Source: Capillimicrobium sp035565675 (lineage in GTDB: Bacteria; Actinomycetota; Thermoleophilia; Solirubrobacterales; Solirubrobacteraceae). Taken from it: a stretch of DNA of 47,907 nucleotides. Below are positions 39,697 to 47,792 of the stretch, piece by piece. How positions within the stretch are numbered: position 1 is the stretch's first letter; each line of letters begins with the position of its first letter. The notes beneath the pieces were generated by a model. That model was not told where the DNA came from, ran no database searches, and saw nothing but the letters and a program-made list of their open reading frames with translations. Where the stretch lies: the NCBI GenBank assembly GCA_035565675.1, contig DATMSA010000020.1, forward strand, positions 1 to 47,907. The letters are read 5' to 3'. Position numbers and translations under genes: made by a program.

Positions 39697-42567
39697 ATGA
39701 CGGACCTCAGCGCGCAGACCCCACTCGCCGCCGACTTCAAGGCCAGCGAGGCGCTGCGTGTCCGGAGACTCTTCACGACTCCCGGCGTGCACCCGTTCGA
39801 CACGGTCGAATGGGAGGTGCGCGACGCGCGCATCGGCCACGGCGACCGGGTCGCCTTCGAGCAGAAGGACGTCGAGTTCCCGGCCTCGTGGTCGCAGAAC
39901 GCGACGAACATCGTCGCCCAGAAGTACTTCCGCGGCCAGCTCGGCTCGCCGACGCGCGAGCGCTCGGTCAAGCAGATGATCTCGCGCGTCGCGGGGACCA
40001 TCGCCGACTGGGGCCGCGCCCGCGGCTACTTCGCGACCGTCGAGGACGGCGACGCCTTCGAGGCCGAGCTGACCTACATCCTGCTCCACCAGATGGCCGC
40101 GTTCAACAGCCCCGTCTGGTTCAACGTCGGCTTCGAGGAGCAGCCGCAGTGCTCGGCCTGCTTCATCCTCTCCGTCGACGACACGATGGAGTCGATCCTC
40201 GAGTGGAACACCAAGGAGGGCAAGATCTTCCGCGGCGGCTCCGGCTCGGGCATCAACCTGTCGAAGATCCGCGGGTCGATGGAGCCGCTCAGCAAGGGCG
40301 GCACGGCCTCCGGCCCGGTGTCGTTCATGCGCGGCGCCGACGCCTGGGCGGGCACGATCAAGTCGGGCGGCAAGACGCGTCGCGCGGCCAAGATGGTCGT
40401 GCTCGACGTCGACCACCCCGACATCGTCGACTTCATCGAGTGCAAGGCCAAGGAGGAGGAGAAGGCCGAGGCGCTCGCGCGCGCGGGCTTCGACATGTCG
40501 ATCGACGGCGACGGCTTCACGTCGATCCAGTACCAGAACGCCAACAACTCGGTCCGTGTCACCGAGGAGTTCATGCAGGCCGTCGAGGACGACGGCGAGT
40601 GGCAGACGATCGCCCGCACCACCGGGGAGCCGGTCGAGACGCTGCGCGCCCGTGACGTGATGAACAAGATCGCCGAGGCGGCCTGGCGCTGCGCCGACCC
40701 GGGCGTCCAGTACGACACGACGATCAACCAGTGGCACACGTGCCCGAACTCGGGGCGCATCAACGCGAGCAACCCGTGCTCGGAGTACATGCACGTCGAC
40801 GACTCCGCGTGCAACCTGGCGTCGCTGAACCTCATGAAGTTCCGCCGGCCGGACGGGACGTTCGACGTCGAGCGCTTCGAGCACGCCGTCGACATCGTGT
40901 TCCTGGCCCAGGAGATCATCGTCGGGCCGTCGAGCTATCCGACCGAGGAGATCGGCGAGAACGCGCGCGCGTTCCGTCAGCTCGGCCTCGGCTACGCGAA
41001 CCTCGGCGCGTTCCTGATGAGCAACGGCATGCCGTACGACTCCGACGAGGGTCGCGGCACGGCGGCGGCGATCACCGCGCTGATGACCGGTCGCGCGTAC
41101 CTGGGCTCGGCCCGGATCGCGGCGGCGATCGGCCCGTACGAGAAGTACGAGGAGAACCGCGAGCCGCACAACGCCGTGATGCGGATGCACCGCGACGCGT
41201 CGTACTCGATCCCCGACCGCTACTGCAACGACAGCGAGCTGCTGGCCGCGGCGCGCCAGTCGTGGGACGAGGCGGTCGCCGTCGGCGAGGTCCACGGCTA
41301 CCGCAACGCGCAGGCGACGGTGCTCGCCCCCACCGGGACGATCTCCTTCCTGATGGACTGCGACACGACCGGCATCGAGCCGGACTTCTCGCTGGTCAAG
41401 TACAAGGAGCTCGTCGGCGGCGGGACGATGACGATCGTCAACCGCACGATCCCGATGGCGCTGCAGACGCTGGGCTACAGCGACGACCAGATCGAGCAGA
41501 TCGAGGCCTACGTCAACGAGCACGGCACGATCGTCGACGCCCCGGGGCTGGACCCCGAGCACCTGTCGGTGTTCGACGTGGCCGTCGGGTCGCGCGCGAT
41601 CTCGCACATGGGCCACATCAAGATGATGGGCGCGGTGCAGCCGTTCATCTCGGGCGCGATCTCCAAGACCGTGAACATGCCCAACGACGTGACGGCAGAC
41701 GACATCGCCGACGCGTACGTGCAGGCGTGGAAGCTGGGCGTCAAGGCGCTGGCGATCTACCGCGACGGCTCCAAGACGGCGCAGGCGCTGCGCACCGACG
41801 CGCAGGCGTCCAAGGACGAGCCGGTCGTCGTCGAGGGCTACTCGCAGGAGGAGCTCGACCAGGCGGTGGCCGCCGCGGTGTCGAAGGTCCGCGCGGAGAT
41901 GGGCCCGGCGCGGCGCAAGATGCCGCGCGAGCGCAAGTCGATCACGCACAAGTTCAACGTCGGCGGCCACGAGGGCTACATCACCGCCGGCATGTACGAC
42001 GACGGGACCGTCGGCGAGATCTTCCTGACCGACATCGGCAAGGAGGGCTCGACGCTGCGGGGGATGATGAACTCCTTCGCGACGGCGATCTCGATCGCGC
42101 TGCAGTACGGCGTGCCGCTCGAGACGCTGGTCGAGAAGTTCGCCTACATGCGCTTCGAGCCGGAGGGGATCACCCAGAACCCGGAGATCCCGTTCGCGAA
42201 GTCGATGCCCGACTACATCATGCGCTGGCTGGCCTCGCGCTTCTGCGACGCCGACGTGCAGGAGGAGCTGGGCATCATGACCGACGCGGTCCGCGCCCGG
42301 AAGTCGGGCGAGGACGCGGCGACGAGCATCGCCTCCGACACCGCCGGCCCCGCGGCGGCCGCCGCCCCCGCGCCGGCCGAGCCCGCCGACCCGCCGGCGG
42401 CCGCCCAGCCCGCGGCCTCCGCGATGACCGACACGCCGCCGGTCGTCCCGGCCCGCCTGATGGGCCTCGACCTCGGCCCGGCGTGCAACCAGTGCGGCGG
42501 CATGATGCAGCGCACGGGCTCGTGCTACACGTGCTCGAGCTGCGGCAACAACACCGGCTGCGGCTGA
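39697..42567 (+). CDS. nrdJ: Class II (adenosylcobalamin-dependent) ribonucleotide reductase
   Basis: A 956-residue protein with the class II layout: NSPVWFNVGF and QCSACF (first catalytic Cys, about residue 152), FRGGSGSGINLSKIRGS, NPCSEYMHVDDSACNLASLN with the radical Cys, APTGTISFLMDCDTTGIEPD, and a C-terminal zinc ribbon CNQCGGMMQRTGSCYTCSSC. It makes deoxynucleotides with coenzyme B12 and needs no oxygen. No intein interrupts it. An Ala/Pro-rich linker (about 885-915) precedes the zinc ribbon. ATG at 39697 has GGGAGG seven bases upstream; upstream open frame is leader. A strong terminator follows. Confidence 0.97.
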   Translation: MTDLSAQTPLAADFKASEALRVRRLFTTPGVHPFDTVEWEVRDARIGHGDRVAFEQKDVEFPASWSQNATNIVAQKYFRGQLGSPTRERSVKQMISRVAGTIADWGRARGYFATVEDGDAFEAELTYILLHQMAAFNSPVWFNVGFEEQPQCSACFILSVDDTMESILEWNTKEGKIFRGGSGSGINLSKIRGSMEPLSKGGTASGPVSFMRGADAWAGTIKSGGKTRRAAKMVVLDVDHPDIVDFIECKAKEEEKAEALARAGFDMSIDGDGFTSIQYQNANNSVRVTEEFMQAVEDDGEWQTIARTTGEPVETLRARDVMNKIAEAAWRCADPGVQYDTTINQWHTCPNSGRINASNPCSEYMHVDDSACNLASLNLMKFRRPDGTFDVERFEHAVDIVFLAQEIIVGPSSYPTEEIGENARAFRQLGLGYANLGAFLMSNGMPYDSDEGRGTAAAITALMTGRAYLGSARIAAAIGPYEKYEENREPHNAVMRMHRDASYSIPDRYCNDSELLAAARQSWDEAVAVGEVHGYRNAQATVLAPTGTISFLMDCDTTGIEPDFSLVKYKELVGGGTMTIVNRTIPMALQTLGYSDDQIEQIEAYVNEHGTIVDAPGLDPEHLSVFDVAVGSRAISHMGHIKMMGAVQPFISGAISKTVNMPNDVTADDIADAYVQAWKLGVKALAIYRDGSKTAQALRTDAQASKDEPVVVEGYSQEELDQAVAAAVSKVRAEMGPARRKMPRERKSITHKFNVGGHEGYITAGMYDDGTVGEIFLTDIGKEGSTLRGMMNSFATAISIALQYGVPLETLVEKFAYMRFEPEGITQNPEIPFAKSMPDYIMRWLASRFCDADVQEELGIMTDAVRARKSGEDAATSIASDTAGPAAAAAPAPAEPADPPAAAQPAASAMTDTPPVVPARLMGLDLGPACNQCGGMMQRTGSCYTCSSCGNNTGCG

Positions 42568-42593
42568 TCGCGGCAGCGGCACGAGACGTGACG

Positions 42594-42620
42594 CGAGGGG
42601 CGCCCGGCGGGCGCCCCTCG
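42594..42620 (+). terminator. Terminator of nrdJ
   Basis: CGAGGGGCGCCC (42594-42605), loop GGC and GGGCGCCCCTCG (42609-42620) form a perfect 12-bp stem followed by TCGTTGT, 26 bp after the nrdJ stop. From here to 42748 I see nothing further. Confidence 0.85.
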
Positions 42621-42748
42621 TCGTTGTGGGGAGAGCTCAGCTCCGCGCCGAGACGGCCGCGGCGCTCGCGCCGACGACCAGCCGCGACCCGATGTCGACA
42701 ACGTAGATTTGCTGGGACCGACACCGCAGACCCTGTCAGGGGAGCCCG

Positions 42749-42908
42749 ATGCCCAGCACCATCGACGTCAGCCCGGACGTCCGCGCCCGCCGGGAGAAGA
42801 TCGTCTTCGACCACTTCGCCGGCATGGAGGAGACGGTCGCGGCGCCGGGTGTCCACCGTGGCTGACGTCTTCACCGGCGTGCTCGACGACCGCGCGCTTC
42901 GCGCATGA
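42749..42908 (+). pseudogene. Short remnant of a SnoaL-like gene before the lactonase-like gene
   Basis: ATG at 42749 has GGGGAG upstream and begins PSTIDVSPDVRARREKIVFD followed by HFAGMEE, which resembles the N-terminus of SnoaL/NTF2-like small proteins. It stops at 42865 after 38 residues. A second frame then runs STVADVFTGVLDDRALRA to a stop at 42908. An internal deletion and frameshift of one gene is the simplest reading; a genuine 38-residue peptide is possible. The next gene's ATG lies inside the tail. Confidence 0.5.
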
Positions 42909-43696
42909 GGATCCACGCGCTGCAGACCGGGTCGGTCGTCCTGAAGGAGGCCTTCCTCCACCCGGCGCCGGGCGCGCGCGGCCGGCTCGGGCTGCTCCTC
43001 CCCGGGCCATGGGCCGAGCCCGTGCCGATCCACGCCTGGCTCATCGAGCACGACGGCCGGAGGATCCTCGTCGACGCCGGCGAGCGCGCGAGCGTCAAGG
43101 ACCTGCCGTTCGCCCGGTACCAGGTGACGAGCGAGGACGAGCTCCCGCACGCGCTGCACCGCGCCGGCTTCGGCGTCGCCGACATCGACCTCGCCATCGT
43201 CACCCACCTCCACAGCGACCACGCCGACGGCGCGGTCTTCCTCGACGGGCCGGTCCTCGTCCACGCCGACGAGTGGGCCTACGCCCACAGCCGGGCCGGC
43301 CGCCTGGCCCAGCGGATCGCCCGCGCGCCGATCCCGGCCGACGTCGCGTTCGCGCCGGTCGCGCTCGACGGCGGCCCGTTCGGCGCGTTCGCCCGCCACC
43401 GCAGGCTCACCGACGACGGCCGCGTCGTCGCGGTCGCCACGCCCGGCCACACCCCCGGCCACCTCTCCGTCATCGCCATCGACGACGAGGGCCGGCACGT
43501 CCTGCTCGCCGGCGACGTGACCGACTCGCTCGAGCAGCTCCGCGCCCGCCGCCCGGACGCGGTCGCGCCCGACCGGGCGCAGCTCGTCGCCACGATCGAC
43601 CGCGTCCTCGCCCACGCGCAGGAGCACCCGACGGTCTACGCGCCCGCCCACGACCGCGAGTCGACCGCCCGGATCGCGGGCGGCGAGACGCTCTGA
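42905..43696 (+). CDS. Metallo-beta-lactamase-fold hydrolase, lactonase-like
   Basis: A 263-residue protein with the HxHxDH motif at 101-106 (HLHSDHADGA), then H182 in TPGHTPGHLSV and D204 in LLAGDVTDS, the full two-metal ligand set. The N-terminal LQTGSVVLKEAF and PIHAWLIEHDGRRILVDAGE are typical of N-acyl homoserine lactonase-like members. The substrate is not proven: quorum-sensing lactones are one possibility and other lactones another. ATG at 42905 overlaps the remnant upstream. Confidence 0.86.
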   Translation: MRIHALQTGSVVLKEAFLHPAPGARGRLGLLLPGPWAEPVPIHAWLIEHDGRRILVDAGERASVKDLPFARYQVTSEDELPHALHRAGFGVADIDLAIVTHLHSDHADGAVFLDGPVLVHADEWAYAHSRAGRLAQRIARAPIPADVAFAPVALDGGPFGAFARHRRLTDDGRVVAVATPGHTPGHLSVIAIDDEGRHVLLAGDVTDSLEQLRARRPDAVAPDRAQLVATIDRVLAHAQEHPTVYAPAHDRESTARIAGGETL

Positions 43697-43737
43697 CCGC
43701 CGCGGGCCGCTCCGCGTCGAGCTAGATTCGGGCCGGG

Positions 43738-44727
43738 ATGTCACCGTCCGACCCGATCGAGCCCGCGGCGCCCGCGACGGGCGGCGGCGGGCACGATCAC
43801 GACCACGACGGGCACGATCACAGCCACGCGCCGTCGGCCGACGCGGACCGCCGGCTGCTGACGATCGCGCTGGCGATCATCGCCAGCTTCATGCTGGTCG
43901 AGGTCGTCGCCGGCCTGGTGGCGAACTCGGTCGCGCTGCTGTCGGACGCCGCGCACATGCTGACCGACGCCGGCTCGATCGCGCTCGCGCTCGTCGCCGC
44001 GCGGCTCGCGCTGCGGCCCGTGACCTCGACGTTCACGTTCGGCCTCCGGCGCGCGGAGGTCCTGTCGGCCCAGATCAACGGCATCAGCCTCGTCGTGCTC
44101 GCCGCGGTGCTGGGCGTCGAGTCGGTGCGGCGCCTGCTCGACCCCTCGGGCGTGGAGGGCGGCATCGTCATCGTCGTCGGCGTCTGCGGCGCGCTGGTCA
44201 ACGTGGCGGCGGCGTGGACGCTGGCCAAGGCCGAGCGCCAGTCGCTGAACGTCGCCGGCGCGCGAGCGCACGTGCTGGCCGACCTCTACGGCTCGATCGC
44301 CGCGACGATCGGCGGCATCGCGGTCGTGACGCTCGGCTTCGAGCGCGCCGACCCGCTGGCGGCGATGGTCGTCGTCTGCGTGATGCTGCGCTCGGGCTGG
44401 CGGCTGATCCGCGACTCGGGGCGCGTCCTGCTCGAGGCCACGCCACGCGGGATGAGTTCGGCCGAGATCGGCCGCGCGATGAGCGAGCAGCCCGGGATCC
44501 GCGAGGTGCACGACCTCCACGTCTGGGAGGTCACGAGCGGCTTCCCCGCCCTCGCCGCGCACGTGCTCGTCGCCGAGGGCGACGACTGCCACCGCCGCCG
44601 CCGCGAGCTCCAGGCGATGCTGCGCGAGCGCTTCGGCATCGAGCACACCACGCTCCAGGTCGACCACGAGCGCACGCCCCAGACCGGCCTGCTGACCATC
44701 GCCGACCCGCGCGCGCCCGACGGCTGA
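43738..44727 (+). CDS. Cation diffusion facilitator (CzcD/ZitB-like zinc exporter)
   Basis: A 329-residue, six-helix transporter. The N-terminus carries a His/Asp cluster (GHDHDHDGHDHSH). The transport site is readable as HMLTD in helix 2 and HVLAD in helix 5, the His-Asp/His-Asp set of zinc-selective members. The cytoplasmic C-terminal domain ends with EVHDLHVWEVTSGFPALAAH, typical for the family. It exports Zn2+ (or Cd2+/Co2+) against protons. ATG at 43738 follows the lactonase-like gene by 41 bp; functional linkage is doubtful. Confidence 0.94.
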   Translation: MSPSDPIEPAAPATGGGGHDHDHDGHDHSHAPSADADRRLLTIALAIIASFMLVEVVAGLVANSVALLSDAAHMLTDAGSIALALVAARLALRPVTSTFTFGLRRAEVLSAQINGISLVVLAAVLGVESVRRLLDPSGVEGGIVIVVGVCGALVNVAAAWTLAKAERQSLNVAGARAHVLADLYGSIAATIGGIAVVTLGFERADPLAAMVVVCVMLRSGWRLIRDSGRVLLEATPRGMSSAEIGRAMSEQPGIREVHDLHVWEVTSGFPALAAHVLVAEGDDCHRRRRELQAMLRERFGIEHTTLQVDHERTPQTGLLTIADPRAPDG

Positions 44728-44772
44728 GGCCGATTCCCGGCAGAGCCGCCGGCCAGCGTCTAGGGTGGCGCG

Positions 44773-45561
44773 ATGCGGCTCGTGGGGAATTGGAACGGTC
44801 AGGCGGTCCCGGTGCGGTCCAGCCGCGGGGGCGTGCTCACCTTCGAGCGCTGGGAGGACAACGTGCTCGGGTCGCCGCCGTGGCCGGACTGGCTGGTGCG
44901 CCACGTCCGCGGCACCACCGCCCAGCCCGGGGACTTCGCCGAGGAGGACCGCGAGAAGCTCATGGCGAACCTGGGCGACCGCATCAGCACGTTCCAGTCG
45001 ATCGACAGCGAGGACGCCGTCACGTACAGCTGGTTCGGCACCCTCGCGACCCAGCCGCCGGAGATCCGCCGCGCGGCGGTCCAGTGGCTCTACGACCGCG
45101 CCGGGATCGCCGCCACCGCGCAGGATCCCGGCATCGACCAGTGGGTCCGGGTCTTCCATCCGAACGCGGCCGAGAGCTCGCGGGGGCCCGAGCTCGACGT
45201 GCGGATCGACGATCCCGGCGCCGCCCTGATCTACGTCGAGGCGAAGTGGAGCGCCGACATCGGCACGGGCGAGGGCAGGGACGCCGAGGTCCACGACGAC
45301 CAGATCGTCCTGCGGCGCGACTCCCTGCGCACGGACCCGGCGCTCCGGGGCGACGACCGCGCGTTCGCGGTCCTCATCGTGTCCGAGACCGAGCAGGACC
45401 TCGCGCGATGGGACGAGCCAGACGGTGACGCCCGTCCCGTCACGATCGCGCGGCTGAGCTGGGACGACCTGGCCGAGTGCCCGGCGCACCCGCTCGCCGA
45501 GGAGTTCGGGCGCTACGTCGCCCGCAAGCGCGTGCTCGCGCGCCGTGTCAAGCAGACTTGA
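44773..45561 (+). CDS. Stand-alone PD-(D/E)XK nuclease-like protein
   Basis: A 262-residue protein that I do not recognise as a named family. The segment RGPELDVRIDDPGAALIYVE then AKW contains E140/D142, 13 residues, then E156-x-K158, the PD-(D/E)XK active-site pattern on two strands, followed by HDDQIVLRRDSL with a conserved-looking Gln (Q177), also usual. The N-terminal 100 residues (LTFERWEDNVLGSPPWPDWL) have no clear match. It could be a restriction-type or repair nuclease; no methyltransferase or partner gene is adjacent. ATG at 44773 follows TAGGGT. The end is complete. Confidence 0.65.
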   Translation: MRLVGNWNGQAVPVRSSRGGVLTFERWEDNVLGSPPWPDWLVRHVRGTTAQPGDFAEEDREKLMANLGDRISTFQSIDSEDAVTYSWFGTLATQPPEIRRAAVQWLYDRAGIAATAQDPGIDQWVRVFHPNAAESSRGPELDVRIDDPGAALIYVEAKWSADIGTGEGRDAEVHDDQIVLRRDSLRTDPALRGDDRAFAVLIVSETEQDLARWDEPDGDARPVTIARLSWDDLAECPAHPLAEEFGRYVARKRVLARRVKQT

Positions 45562-45625
45562 CACGCGCCCAGCGACGACCTAGCGTGTCAGAAGTCTCCT
45601 TGACTTCGCGCCACGAGGACTCGTC

Positions 45626-46036
45626 ATGCACGCACAGGACCAGATCGGCAGCTACGACCGCGAGTCGCTGCGCCGCACGGCCGGGCTTGCCGGCTGGGCG
45701 ATCGCCTGGGCGGGCACGCTGGCGCTGGCCCGGTTCGGCCCGGCGTCGCTGTGGGACTCGGAGGCGGTGAGCTGGGCCGCTGTCGCCCTCAACGTCGCCG
45801 TGGGCATCGGGTGGATCGTCGCCCACGTCCGCTTCCTGCGCAGCATCGACGAGCTGCATCGCAAGGTCGTGCTCGACGCGCTCGCGGTCACGTTCGGGGT
45901 GGGCTGGGTCGGCGGGCTCGCCTACGTCGTCGCCGAGAACGCCGACCTGGTCAGCGGCGACCTCCAGGTGTTCGTGGCGCTGCTGGGCGGCGTCTACGTG
46001 GTCGCGGTCGCCGGCGGCCTGCTGCGCTACCGGTGA
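45626..46036 (+). CDS. Four-helix membrane protein paired with an XRE regulator
   Basis: A 136-residue protein with about four helices (AGWAIAWAGTLALARFG, VSWAAVALNVAVGIGWIVAH, LDALAVTFGVGWVGGLAYVV, VFVALLGGVYVVAVAGGLL) and a charged loop RFLRSIDELHRKVV between helices 2 and 3. This arrangement, with a tiny HTH gene overlapping its end, is common in bacteria, but the function is unknown. ATG at 45626 is the first start. The stop overlaps the next gene's GTG. Confidence 0.8.
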   Translation: MHAQDQIGSYDRESLRRTAGLAGWAIAWAGTLALARFGPASLWDSEAVSWAAVALNVAVGIGWIVAHVRFLRSIDELHRKVVLDALAVTFGVGWVGGLAYVVAENADLVSGDLQVFVALLGGVYVVAVAGGLLRYR

Positions 46037-46224
46037 GGAACCGCCTGAAGGACCTCCGGGCGCAGCGCGGCTGGACCCAGGCCGATCTCGCCGCGCGCGC
46101 CGGGGTGTCGAGGCAGACGATCAACTCGATCGAGAAGGGCAAGTTCGACCCGAGCCTTCCGCTCGCGTTCCGGCTCGCCCGCCTGTTCGACCTGGCGATC
46201 GAGGAGATCTTCGAGGACGACTGA
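46033..46224 (+). CDS. Small XRE-family HTH regulator (YozG type)
   Basis: A 63-residue HTH_3 protein: NRLKDLRAQRGWTQADLAAR, AGVSRQTINSIEKGKFDPSL, PLAFRLARLFDLAIEEIFED. It consists of the DNA-binding domain only. GTG at 46033 overlaps the membrane protein gene's TGA, so it is co-translated and probably regulates that operon. Proteins of this kind often pair with a small membrane protein. Confidence 0.93.
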   Translation: MRNRLKDLRAQRGWTQADLAARAGVSRQTINSIEKGKFDPSLPLAFRLARLFDLAIEEIFEDD

Positions 46225-46226
46225 CG

Positions 46227-46604
46227 TCAGGCTTCTGCGGCCTGCACCCGCGAGCAGCTCACGTCCTTGCTGCCGCGCACGTAGCAGAGCTGCAGGTAGA
46301 CGGTGGTGCCCTCCGCGATGGAGAGCGAGCGCGACGACTCGTACCCGGCGAACGTGTCGACCACCGAGGCCGTGCGCGGGCCGTCGGACGTCTCCCACCC
46401 GAGCCGGGCGCGGATGCCGTAGCCGTCCTTGAAGATGTCGCCGGCGACGATCGTGTCGCCGTCGGAGTCGAACCGGACGTAGCCGTACCTGGCGTCGATG
46501 CGCTCGTCGGAGCCGGCCGACGCCGCCGTGGCGAACACGCCGGACACGATCAGGCTCGTCGCACCGATCACGGCGACGAGCCGGGCCATGGTGCTGGGGA
46601 CCAT
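46227..46604 (-). CDS. Small secreted protein of unknown function
   Basis: A 125-residue product with a signal peptide (MARLVAVIGATSLIVSGVFA then TAASAG) and a 95-residue mature domain predicted to be all beta (YGYVRFDSDGDTIVAGDIFK, GWETSDGPRTASVVDTFAG), with a cysteine pair near the end (LQLCYVRGSKDVSCSRVQ) that could form a disulfide. I do not recognise it. ATG at 46604 has GAGGAGG upstream; a second ATG at 46589 is possible. Confidence 0.72.
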   Translation of the reverse strand: MVPSTMARLVAVIGATSLIVSGVFATAASAGSDERIDARYGYVRFDSDGDTIVAGDIFKDGYGIRARLGWETSDGPRTASVVDTFAGYESSRSLSIAEGTTVYLQLCYVRGSKDVSCSRVQAAEA

Positions 46605-46636
46605 TCGTCCCACCTCCTCGGCATTGGAGAACAGCT

Positions 46637-46659
46637 GAGCGGGCGCGGACGGCCCGCTC
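46637..46659 (-). terminator. Hairpin between the reductase and secreted-protein genes
   Basis: GAGCGGGC (46637-46644) and GCCCGCTC (46652-46659) form a perfect 8-bp stem with a 7-nt loop, 32 bp after the stop of the leftward gene at 46691. It separates two genes on the same strand. Confidence 0.55.
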
Positions 46660-46690
46660 GCTCGCGTGCCAAGTGGGGCAGTGTAGGAGC

Positions 46691-47254
46691 TCAGCCGCCG
46701 GCGTCGCGAACGCACCGGTAGCGCTCGAAGATCACCTTCGGCGGGAACGTCCGCGTCTCGACGAGCTCCAGCGGGATCGGCTCGGCGACCGGCGGGAAGT
46801 ACGGCGTGCCGCCGCCCAGCACGATCGGGTAGCGGAACAGGCGCACCTCGTCGACGAGGCCCAGCTCGAGCGCCTGCGAGGCCAGCGTGGCGCCGCCGAT
46901 CTCGACGTCCTTGTCGGTCGACTCGAGGACCGCGGCGATCTCCTCCTCCAGCGGTCCCTCCGCCAGCCGGGCGTTGCCCTGGACGCGGTCGAGCGTGCGG
47001 CTGAAGACGACCTTCGGCAGGGCGGCCCAGATGTCGGCGAACGTGATGCTGTCCGCGTCGTGGCGCATCGCCGGGTCCGTCTCCCAGACGAGCATCGTCT
47101 CGTAGAGCCGGCGGCCGAGCACGCACGCGCCGAGCTCGGCGACCTGCTCGGTGTGGAAGCGGAACAGCTCGTCGCTGGGCCCGCCCCAGCCGAAGTCGCC
47201 GTCGCGGTCGTTGATGAAGCCGTCGACGGACGTGCCCATGGAGATGATCAGCAT
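46691..47254 (-). CDS. RibD C-terminal/dihydrofolate reductase-like protein
   Basis: A 187-residue protein with the RibD_C/DHFR-like pattern: ISMGTSVDGFINDRDGDFGW, CVLGRRLYETMLVWE, VVFSRTLDRVQGNARLAEG, VEIGGATLASQALELGLVDE, and PIVLGGGTPYFPPVAEPIPL. Members are NADPH-dependent reductases of unknown substrate, found widely in actinobacteria as single genes. ATG at 47254 is used. It is divergent from the ytoQ-like gene by 63 bp. Confidence 0.92.
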   Translation of the reverse strand: MLIISMGTSVDGFINDRDGDFGWGGPSDELFRFHTEQVAELGACVLGRRLYETMLVWETDPAMRHDADSITFADIWAALPKVVFSRTLDRVQGNARLAEGPLEEEIAAVLESTDKDVEIGGATLASQALELGLVDEVRLFRYPIVLGGGTPYFPPVAEPIPLELVETRTFPPKVIFERYRCVRDAGG

Positions 47255-47317
47255 GGCGTGCAGACCGCATACCCCGCCGGAACTCATCGGCGCGGCCCGA
47301 TGCGTCACGATCGGCCG

Positions 47318-47773
47318 ATGACCTGGACCGTCTACCTGTCCGGCGAGATCCACACCGACTGGCGCGAGCGCATCGAGCAGGGCGCCGAGGCGGCCGGTCT
47401 CGACGTGACGTTCACCGCGCCCGTGACCGACCACGCCGCCAGCGACGACTGCGGCGCGGCGATCCTCGGGGAGCCCGCCGAGCGCTTCTGGCGCGACCAC
47501 CTCGGCGCCGGCGTCAACGCGATCCGCACGCGCACGCTGCTCGAGCGCGCCGACGTCGTCGTCGTGCGCTTCGGGGAGCAGTACCGCCAGTGGAACGCCG
47601 CCTTCGACGCCGGCATCGCCGCGGCGCTCGGCAAGCCGCTGATCACGCTGCACCCGCCCGAGCACGACCACGCGCTCAAGGAGGTCGACCGCGCGGCGCT
47701 CGCGGTCGCCCGCGAGCCCGCGCAGGTCGTCGACATCCTCCGCTACGTCACCACGGGCGCGCTGAACCGCTAG
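47318..47773 (+). CDS. YtoQ family protein
   Basis: A 151-residue protein beginning TWTVYLSGEIHTDWRERIEQ, the YtoQ signature, with FTAPVTDHAASDDCGAAILG and VVVRFGEQYRQWNAAFDAGI. The fold is that of nucleoside 2-deoxyribosyltransferases, but the biochemical role is not known. ATG at 47318 is used. The gene is followed at once by the left end of an insertion sequence. Confidence 0.9.
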   Translation: MTWTVYLSGEIHTDWRERIEQGAEAAGLDVTFTAPVTDHAASDDCGAAILGEPAERFWRDHLGAGVNAIRTRTLLERADVVVVRFGEQYRQWNAAFDAGIAAALGKPLITLHPPEHDHALKEVDRAALAVAREPAQVVDILRYVTTGALNR

Positions 47774-47792
47774 CTCTAGGCGGCAGGAGTCT

